Shown piece after piece: positions 15,179 through 19,979 of a stretch of DNA of 19,979 nucleotides. The notes below the pieces were generated by a model. The model was not told the DNA's origin. It searched no databases and saw nothing but the letters and a program-made list of their open reading frames with translations. Within the stretch, counting starts at the first letter, position 1; the number at the start of each line of letters is the position of its first letter. This DNA comes from Gammaproteobacteria bacterium (GTDB lineage: Bacteria; Pseudomonadota; Gammaproteobacteria; Steroidobacterales; Steroidobacteraceae). The stretch is from contig RGYP01000008.1 in NCBI GenBank assembly GCA_010031985.1, positions 1-19,979 on the forward strand, in the 5' to 3' direction. The translations under genes were made by a program, and so were the position numbers.

Positions 15179-16311
15179 AGATCGCGCAAGGCCTCGCGCA
15201 GCAAGTCGACGTGGTTTTCTTTGAGTGTATAAGGCGGCAGCAGGCGCAGCACGTGCGGATCGGCGCTGGTGCCGGCGAGAATGTTTCGCTCGAGCAGCGT
15301 CTTTTGAATTTCTTTGGCGGGCTTGGCGGTGATCAGTCCGTGGAGGAATCCTGCGCCCTGATGCCCGGTCACCGGACCCACGGTGCAGGTGTCGCGCAGG
15401 TATTTCGCGACTCGACGCACGTTTTCCAGCAGACCCTCGGTCTCGATGGCATCGATGACGGCCTCTATCACGGCGCAGGCCATCGGTCCGCCACCGAAAG
15501 TGGTGCCGAGTCCCTCGAGCTTGATGGCGGCCGTCACGCGCGGAGTCATCAGCAGTGCACCGCAGGGGAAGCCATTGCCGAGCGCCTTGGCGGTCGTGAT
15601 CATGTCCGGAGTCACGTCATAGAAATTGGCGGCAAACGGTTGACCGCTGCGACCGACACCGATCTGCACTTCGTCGAAGATCAGCAGCGCCCCGACTTCA
15701 TCGCAACGCGCGCGTAGCGCAGCGAGGAACTCGCGTCCCATGTCGAAGGCGCCGCCCACGCCCTGCACGGGCTCGACGATGACCGCCGCCGTGTCGGCGT
15801 CGACCTGTGCGGCGATGGCACCGATATCGCGGCGCGGCACCCAGCCAACGTCGAAGGGCGCGCGAGGAAATTCGTACCACTTTTTGTCTGCACCCCAAGT
15901 GATGGCGCCCGCGGCGGCGGTGCGACCGTGGAATGCGCCTTCGATGGCGACGACTTTCGTGCGTCGCGTCATCTTGAAAGCCATGCGCAGTGCGTTCTCG
16001 TTGGCCTCAGCGCCGGAATTGACGAAGAACACGCTGTCGAAAGCGCCGCCTGCGAAACGCGTGAGTCGCGTGGCCGCACGCGCGCGCACGTCCATGGGCA
16101 CGGCGTTGCTCTGAAAATTGCAGGCTGCGGCCTGTTGGCTGAGGGCGCGAGTCCAGCCCGCGTGGCGATAGCCGAGCGCAGCGACCGCATGACCGCCGTA
16201 AAGATCGAGGATGCGACGACCATCGCGCGTGTGCAGCCAGACACCTTCCGCATCGACGACCTCGATGGGGTACTGGGCGAACACGGGCGCAAGATGATCG
16301 GCGGGGCTCAT
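15175..16311 (-). CDS. argD: Acetylornithine aminotransferase (class III PLP)
   Basis: This 378-residue class III aminotransferase converts N-acetylglutamate semialdehyde to N-acetylornithine with glutamate as amino donor. PLP-site features are VNSGAEANE (98-106), IFDEVQIGVGRSG (211-223, Asp213) and the Schiff-base Lys242 in TTAKALGNGFPCG. The substrate or phosphate loop GTTFGGGPMA is also present. ATG 16311 starts 25 nt after the argC stop with a weak AAAGAG Shine-Dalgarno, one of only two junctions in the operon without overlap; its stop overlaps the argF' start (ATGA). Succinyl-ornithine or DAP-pathway activity cannot be excluded from sequence, but the operon context supports arginine synthesis. 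Confidence 0.95.
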   Translation of the reverse strand: MSPADHLAPVFAQYPIEVVDAEGVWLHTRDGRRILDLYGGHAVAALGYRHAGWTRALSQQAAACNFQSNAVPMDVRARAATRLTRFAGGAFDSVFFVNSGAEANENALRMAFKMTRRTKVVAIEGAFHGRTAAAGAITWGADKKWYEFPRAPFDVGWVPRRDIGAIAAQVDADTAAVIVEPVQGVGGAFDMGREFLAALRARCDEVGALLIFDEVQIGVGRSGQPFAANFYDVTPDMITTAKALGNGFPCGALLMTPRVTAAIKLEGLGTTFGGGPMACAVIEAVIDAIETEGLLENVRRVAKYLRDTCTVGPVTGHQGAGFLHGLITAKPAKEIQKTLLERNILAGTSADPHVLRLLPPYTLKENHVDLLREALRDL

Positions 16312-16336
16312 GGGCAGGTTCTCTTTGATCGGTGTG

Positions 16337-17419
16337 TCAGGTCCAACCGGCGGCAGGCGCCGTGAGGCCCGCGGTCTCGGGCAGGCCGAGCAGGCGGTTC
16401 ATCCATTGCACGGCACCGCCGGCGGCGCCCTTGTTGAGGTTGTCCACCACGCACATCACGGCGACGGTACGGCCATTGCTGGTCGCGTGCAGATGGGCAT
16501 AGTTGCTGGCGACGATATCCTTGACGCGCGGCGCGCTATCGAGCACGCGCACGAATGGCGCTGCGGCATAAAAGCTGCGTAGCTGGTCGAGCAGGGTCTT
16601 CGTATCGAGGCCTGCATGCGGCGCGGCCAACGCCGCTTGCACGGTGACATGGATGCCGCGTGCGAACGGCCCCGAGTGCGGCACGAAGGCGAAGTCGGCC
16701 GTGACACCGCTCGCTGCCGCGGCACAAGCCGTGATTTCGGGAACGTGCCGATGCACGAGGGCGTTGTAGGAGTAGAGATCGCTGTGTCGCGTCGGGTGGT
16801 GAGTGCCATCGACGGGCTTGCGCCCGGAACCCGTGCTGCCGGTGACGCCACTTACGAACAACGTCGGCGCCGCGAGACCTGCTGATACGAGACCGAGTGA
16901 TAGCAGTGGCACGCTCGCGAGCAGGGTCGCGGTGGCGAAGCAGCCAGGGTGCGCTACGTGCGGTGTCGGCGATGCCGCCAGATGCTCGGGTACCGCACAG
17001 GTGAAATCTTTGATCCGTGACGGCGCGCCATGTTCGTGCTTGTAAACGGCGGCGTAGGCTTCGGCGGTGTCGTAACGATAATCCGCGGAGATGTCGACGA
17101 CCCGCGGTCGGGTGCCAGCGGATTCGGCCGCTTTCAACAGGCGATCGATCAGCGCAGCGCTCACACCATGCGGGGCTGCCGAAAAAAGTGCGCTGACCGG
17201 CAGGTTCGCGACGAGTTTCGTGAGATGGCTCTCGGACATGAAACGCAGATCGCCGAGCACTGGCGCGAGGTGTGGAAAAGCCTTGGCGACGGACTCGCCC
17301 GGCTGCGAGTCTGACATCACGCCTGCAATCTCCAGCTGCGGATGCAGAGCAACGAGCCGCAGCAGCTCACCGGCCACGTAGCCGGTACCGCCCAGGATCA
17401 ATGTCGGCACTCGGCTCAC
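16337..17419 (-). CDS. argC: N-acetyl-gamma-glutamyl-phosphate reductase
   Basis: This 360-residue NADPH-dependent reductase forms the semialdehyde from acylglutamyl phosphate. The Rossmann motif GGTGYVAGEL (10-19) is at the N-terminus, the catalytic Cys160 lies in AHPGCFATA, and DNLNKGAAGGAVQ near the C-terminus is typical of ArgC. The His-rich loop THHPTRHSDLYSYN precedes the substrate-binding segment. The start is a GTG (17419) overlapping the stop of the upstream argG fusion (GTGA), which indicates coupled translation. The family also includes LysY of the LysW-dependent pathway, but no LysW carrier gene is seen here. Confidence 0.95.
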   Translation of the reverse strand: MSRVPTLILGGTGYVAGELLRLVALHPQLEIAGVMSDSQPGESVAKAFPHLAPVLGDLRFMSESHLTKLVANLPVSALFSAAPHGVSAALIDRLLKAAESAGTRPRVVDISADYRYDTAEAYAAVYKHEHGAPSRIKDFTCAVPEHLAASPTPHVAHPGCFATATLLASVPLLSLGLVSAGLAAPTLFVSGVTGSTGSGRKPVDGTHHPTRHSDLYSYNALVHRHVPEITACAAAASGVTADFAFVPHSGPFARGIHVTVQAALAAPHAGLDTKTLLDQLRSFYAAAPFVRVLDSAPRVKDIVASNYAHLHATSNGRTVAVMCVVDNLNKGAAGGAVQWMNRLLGLPETAGLTAPAAGWT

Positions 17420-18495
17420 GAGGCAGCCACCACCGGGAAGCGTGCGCCGAGACCGATTGCATCGATCACGCAGTCACCGAGCGCTGCTCCGTCGGTCAGT
17501 GCATTGAAAGCAGGCACCTTCATCTGCTCGCGGATGATGTCGACGCCGACGGCGTTGTCCGTGGCCGGGCCGGTGACGGCGCAAGGCTCGACACTGAAAC
17601 GTTCACGCAAAAGTTTGACGCCACCCCAGGCGGCGACCGGATCGTTCGCCGAGAGCACGACGCCGGTCAGGGCCCGGCGAATGTCCGCGCAGTCGAGAAT
17701 GGCGTCGACGCCATAGGTGCCGAGAATGCCGTCGCCGAGTTCGAAGACGATGACGTCGGGTTTCTTTGCCGCGATCTCGGTGATCATGGTTCGCGTGAGC
17801 GCGGGACCGACGCTGCGAGTGGTGGTGATCACGCCGAGATCGGTGAAGATCATCGAGTTGCGCGCCCCGGCATCTTCCATGGCGAGGATGTCGCGTCGCA
17901 GCGAAACACCGGTCGCCTTGAAGCAGTCGACGACGAGGCCACGATGACGCATGCGGCTCACCATGGCGCAGGCGGCGGCGGTTTTGCCGGCTTCCATGCA
18001 GGTTCCTGCGAGCGCCACTACGGGTACGCCCTGGGAATCGAGCGCTGCACCGAAGTCGAGCTTGCGATAACCCGCGCGCGCCGGCACACCGATGCGCTCA
18101 CCGAGATAGGGAAAGGTGAGCACCACGCCGAGGACGCGACAATCGAAGGGTTTGCCCTTGTCGGGGTTCGCGGAGTCGCAGATCCCGAGTACGCCACCGA
18201 TGTTGAGCATCTGGATGACGTCGCCCGCCGCGAGTTTTTCCGGAACATGGCCCGAGTAGCCAAAGAGCGCTTTGCGGTGCCCGAGCGCACCCACGACGAT
18301 GTCGCCTTTGTTGACCTTGGCCATGCGACCGCTGGTGAGCTCGAGCGTGTTGTAGCCCGACTTGTTATTGAGAATCTCGACCACGACCACCACGCCCTCT
18401 TCCGAGGGCAGGTTGTCGGTCGCGATGCGTACCTCCTGACCGAGACCGCAGGCTTGGGTGATGGAAGCGATTTTGTCGACGACGATGGTTCTCAT
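17416..18495 (-). other. C-terminal P-loop NTPase module of the argG frame, possible separate cistron
   Basis: This 359-residue segment can be read as its own gene from ATG 18495, with AGGGGA 10 nt upstream. In the neighbouring frame a TGA overlaps that ATG as ATGA, exactly the junction seen between other genes of this operon, which hints at an ancestral gene boundary. The first 150 residues are beta-rich (VVVVVEILNN, KGDIVVGALG, AGDVIQMLNIGG), followed by a SIMIBI-type P-loop domain: GTCMEAGKT, FKATGVSLRRD, FELGDGILGTYGVD. The function is unknown to me. Homology to BioD-type carboxylase/synthetases or DUF1611 proteins is inferred from motif spacing only. Confidence 0.55.
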
Positions 18496-19470
18496 TTCTT
18501 TGCAGTCCCCTGCGTCTCGTGGTGGCTCGATGCTGCCGCGCCAGTCGCCATACGGTCCAGCAAGCATTTCCTTGATTCGCTGCTGGCGTGCGGTGAGCAC
18601 GAGTTTTTCGAGCTCGCGGTGGGCGTGGAGCAGTACTTCAGCGGCCGGCGCCTCGAAGGCAACGCGGCCCTTGGTGCCGATGATGGTGTCACCGAGATGG
18701 ATGCCGCGGCCGATGCCAAATGGCCCAGCCAGTGATTCCAGTGTCTCGATGACCTCGACCGGAGACATCTTGTTGCCGTCGAGTCCGCAGGGTACGCCGC
18801 GTTCGAAATGCAGCACGTGGCGTTCCGCGGATCGCGGTTTGCTGAAGGCGTCTTTGGAGAGTACCCAGGCATCATCGGGAATACTGCCCTGAGAAGTCAG
18901 CGTTTCTTTGCCGCCGATGCTCACGCCCCAAAGACCTCGATTGATCGAATAGGCGGCGCCGAATGGGGGCACCGGCAGCTTTCGGCTCTGCAGGAATTCG
19001 AGTTCTTCCTGGCGCTTGAAGTGCCGGTCGCGCACCGGTGCGATGACTTCGAGTTCGGGCGCCAGCGTGCGCAGCGCTACTTCGAAGCGCACCTGATCGT
19101 TGCCGGCCGCCGTGCAGCCGTGGGCGATGCTGCCGGTACCGAGCTCACGCGCCATCAGCGCGATTTTTTGAGCCTGCATCACCCGCTCGGCGCCGACGCA
19201 GAGCGGATAGAGCTGGCCACGTCGCACGTTCCCGATGATCAGGAAGCGCAGTACCTGCTCAAAATAATCGGCACGTGCATCGATCTGGTGATGCGCGCTT
19301 GCACCGAGCGCAAGCGCGCGCTCCTCGAGCGTCCTTGCGGCGGCGGCGTCGATGCCGCCCGTATCCACGGTGACCGTGATGATCGGCCGCTGGTATTGCT
19401 CCTTCAGCCACGGTACGAGGAAAGAGGTGTCTAGACCGCCGGAATAGGCGAGGACGATGGGCTGCGACAT
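17416..19470 (-). CDS. argG: Argininosuccinate synthase (C-terminally shortened) fused to a BioD/DUF1611-like P-loop module
   Basis: This single 684-codon frame holds two proteins' worth of sequence. Residues 1-325 are argininosuccinate synthase: PP-loop AYSGGLDTS (8-16), HGCTAAGNDQVRFE (117-130), a GGKETL segment and GIGRGIHLGDTIIGTKGRVAFEAPA. The ArgG match stops near AGPYGDW, before the usual YEGxxxDPxxxDIEAFL region and C-terminal oligomerisation arm, so roughly 70 residues of a standard 400-residue ArgG are missing. From Met326 (18495) a 359-residue module follows. It has a beta-rich N-terminal part and then GTCMEAGKT (489-497), which has the same spacing as the dethiobiotin synthetase P-loop GTDTDVGKT, then FKATG and FELGDGILGTYG. 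AAGGA lies 6 nt before ATG 19470. An AGGGGA 10 nt before ATG 18495 could allow internal initiation. Either a genuine fusion or two cistrons merged by a frameshift. Confidence 0.9.
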   Translation of the reverse strand: MSQPIVLAYSGGLDTSFLVPWLKEQYQRPIITVTVDTGGIDAAAARTLEERALALGASAHHQIDARADYFEQVLRFLIIGNVRRGQLYPLCVGAERVMQAQKIALMARELGTGSIAHGCTAAGNDQVRFEVALRTLAPELEVIAPVRDRHFKRQEELEFLQSRKLPVPPFGAAYSINRGLWGVSIGGKETLTSQGSIPDDAWVLSKDAFSKPRSAERHVLHFERGVPCGLDGNKMSPVEVIETLESLAGPFGIGRGIHLGDTIIGTKGRVAFEAPAAEVLLHAHRELEKLVLTARQQRIKEMLAGPYGDWRGSIEPPRDAGDCKEMRTIVVDKIASITQACGLGQEVRIATDNLPSEEGVVVVVEILNNKSGYNTLELTSGRMAKVNKGDIVVGALGHRKALFGYSGHVPEKLAAGDVIQMLNIGGVLGICDSANPDKGKPFDCRVLGVVLTFPYLGERIGVPARAGYRKLDFGAALDSQGVPVVALAGTCMEAGKTAAACAMVSRMRHRGLVVDCFKATGVSLRRDILAMEDAGARNSMIFTDLGVITTTRSVGPALTRTMITEIAAKKPDVIVFELGDGILGTYGVDAILDCADIRRALTGVVLSANDPVAAWGGVKLLRERFSVEPCAVTGPATDNAVGVDIIREQMKVPAFNALTDGAALGDCVIDAIGLGARFPVVAAS

Positions 19471-19494
19471 GGGGAATCCTTGACTGCGAATTCG

Positions 19495-19944
19495 TCAGAC
19501 GCGGAAGAGCTCGCGCAGACGCGTGACCACGGCCGCCTGCGCCGCCGCGGTATCGGTGGCGATGAATATGGTGTCGTCGCCCGAGATGGTGCCGACGATC
19601 TCTGGCCAGTCGGCCTTGTCGATGGCGATCGCCACGCTTTGTGCGGCACCGACTGTGGTGCGCAGCACCGTCAGCGCGTTGCCTGCGGTCGCGACGCCGC
19701 GTACGAATTGCCGCAGCGTGCCGAAATCGTCGAGCGCCCGCTGATTGGCATCGGGCGGCAGGTAGCGTCCGCCGGCCTTCAGCACGCCGAGATCCCGCAG
19801 GTCGCGACTGATCGACGACTGGGTGACCTCGTACCCCTCGCGCTTCAAAAGGTCGACGAGCTCGCCTTGTCTGCGCACGGCGGCACCGCGCAGCAGGCGC
19901 AGGATGGCGCTTCGACGATCGGACTGGTGCAGGTCGGTTTGCAT
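19495..19944 (-). CDS. argR: Arginine repressor ArgR
   Basis: This 149-residue arginine-responsive repressor (hexamer with arginine as corepressor) has an N-terminal winged-helix DNA-binding domain, with recognition segment VTQSSISRDLRDLGV (40-54), and a C-terminal arginine-binding/oligomerisation domain with GTISGDDTIFI (118-128), close to the family's GTxxGDDTI. I prefer ATG 19944 (MQTDLHQSDRR) because it gives the normal ArgR N-terminus; in-frame ATGs at 19965 and 19971 would add up to nine residues encoded by AT-rich, operator-like DNA. No Shine-Dalgarno is visible for any of them. argG starts 24 nt after its stop, so argR heads the arginine operon and probably represses it and itself. 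Confidence 0.93.
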   Translation of the reverse strand: MQTDLHQSDRRSAILRLLRGAAVRRQGELVDLLKREGYEVTQSSISRDLRDLGVLKAGGRYLPPDANQRALDDFGTLRQFVRGVATAGNALTVLRTTVGAAQSVAIAIDKADWPEIVGTISGDDTIFIATDTAAAQAAVVTRLRELFRV

Positions 19945-19979
19945 AAAAGTGCGCGTATTGTGCATATTCATGCGTAATA
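19945..19979 (-). promoter_or_regulatory. Possible ArgR operator/promoter region at the head of the arginine operon
   Basis: The last 35 bases are AT-rich compared with the rest of the window. On the minus strand they contain TGAAT (19970-19966), a perfect left half of the ARG box TGAAT-N4-ATTCA, inside the palindrome GCATGAATATGC. The right half-site is poor. The word TGCATA occurs twice on the plus strand (starting 19940 and 19961), about two helical turns apart. The region could also encode an N-terminal extension of ArgR. The rest of the promoter lies outside the window. Confidence 0.3.

Noticed and set aside
17272..18735. Long (487-codon) plus-strand open frame antisense to the argG fusion and argC
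   Set aside because: It is opposite two well-supported genes, its composition is Asp/Glu/Arg/His-rich as expected for an antisense shadow in GC-rich DNA, and it shows no recognisable motif.
18492..18875. 127-codon minus-strand frame ending in ATGA at the start of the P-loop module
   Set aside because: It is not a gene by itself, because the true ArgG frame reads through the same DNA. It is kept only as evidence for a possible former gene boundary.

Overview
The window is a GC-rich, tightly packed chromosomal segment from a gammaproteobacterium. Gene content and order fit the Xanthomonadales/Nevskiales/Steroidobacterales side of the class. Supporting features are a Tat-exported HiPIP, a dihaem cytochrome c4 next to DsbA, an acylornithine-type carbamoyltransferase in place of ordinary OTCase, an LptM-like lipoprotein, and the order polA - (sRNA locus) - engB - cytochrome c4 - dsbA, which I recall as also found in Pseudomonas. 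The exact genus cannot be read from the sequence. Every confident protein gene except engB is on the minus strand, so the regions below are listed left to right but transcribed right to left. I see no IS element, phage, CRISPR array, tRNA or rRNA.

Left region (1-4154): an envelope/secreted protease pair. A lipoprotein with a fibronectin-III domain and an S41 tail-specific-type peptidase domain is followed 2 nt later by a subtilisin-like S8 protease with a prodomain, Ig-like repeats and a GlyGly-CTERM-type C-terminal anchor. A partial hydrophobic ORF resembling the YhhN/lysoplasmalogenase family overlaps the S8 stop and runs off the left edge.

Region 4256-7271: a CorA-type metal transporter, a DsbA-like thioredoxin and a cytochrome c4 form a minus-strand run. 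The ribosome-assembly GTPase engB is divergent from it on the plus strand.

Region 7272-10798: between engB and polA lies a 254-nt gap that carries what looks like a small-RNA gene. It has a sigma-E/AlgU-like promoter, three hairpins (one with a C/U-rich anti-Shine-Dalgarno loop) and a strong intrinsic terminator. This is the position where Spot 42 (E. coli) and ErsA (Pseudomonas) lie, and sX13 (Xanthomonas) is also downstream of polA. polA follows, then a HiPIP gene with its own terminator.

Region 10890-12004: an LptM-like small lipoprotein, a small membrane protein and a hotdog thioesterase.

Right region (12001-19979): a near-complete arginine biosynthesis operon in the order argR - argG(fusion) - argC - argD - argF' - argB - argH - thioesterase, mostly joined by 4-nt ATGA/GTGA overlaps. 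Two points stand out. The argG reading frame contains an ArgG that lacks its normal C-terminal part, joined in frame to a 359-residue module with a dethiobiotin-synthetase-like P-loop. The carbamoyltransferase belongs to the acetyl/succinylornithine class but has alanine where the specificity-determining Glu or Pro normally sits. ArgC, ArgB and ArgD would make acyl-ornithine, ArgF' would carbamoylate it, an ArgE-type deacylase (not in this window) would release citrulline, and ArgG and ArgH would finish arginine. ArgR at the head of the operon probably controls all of it.
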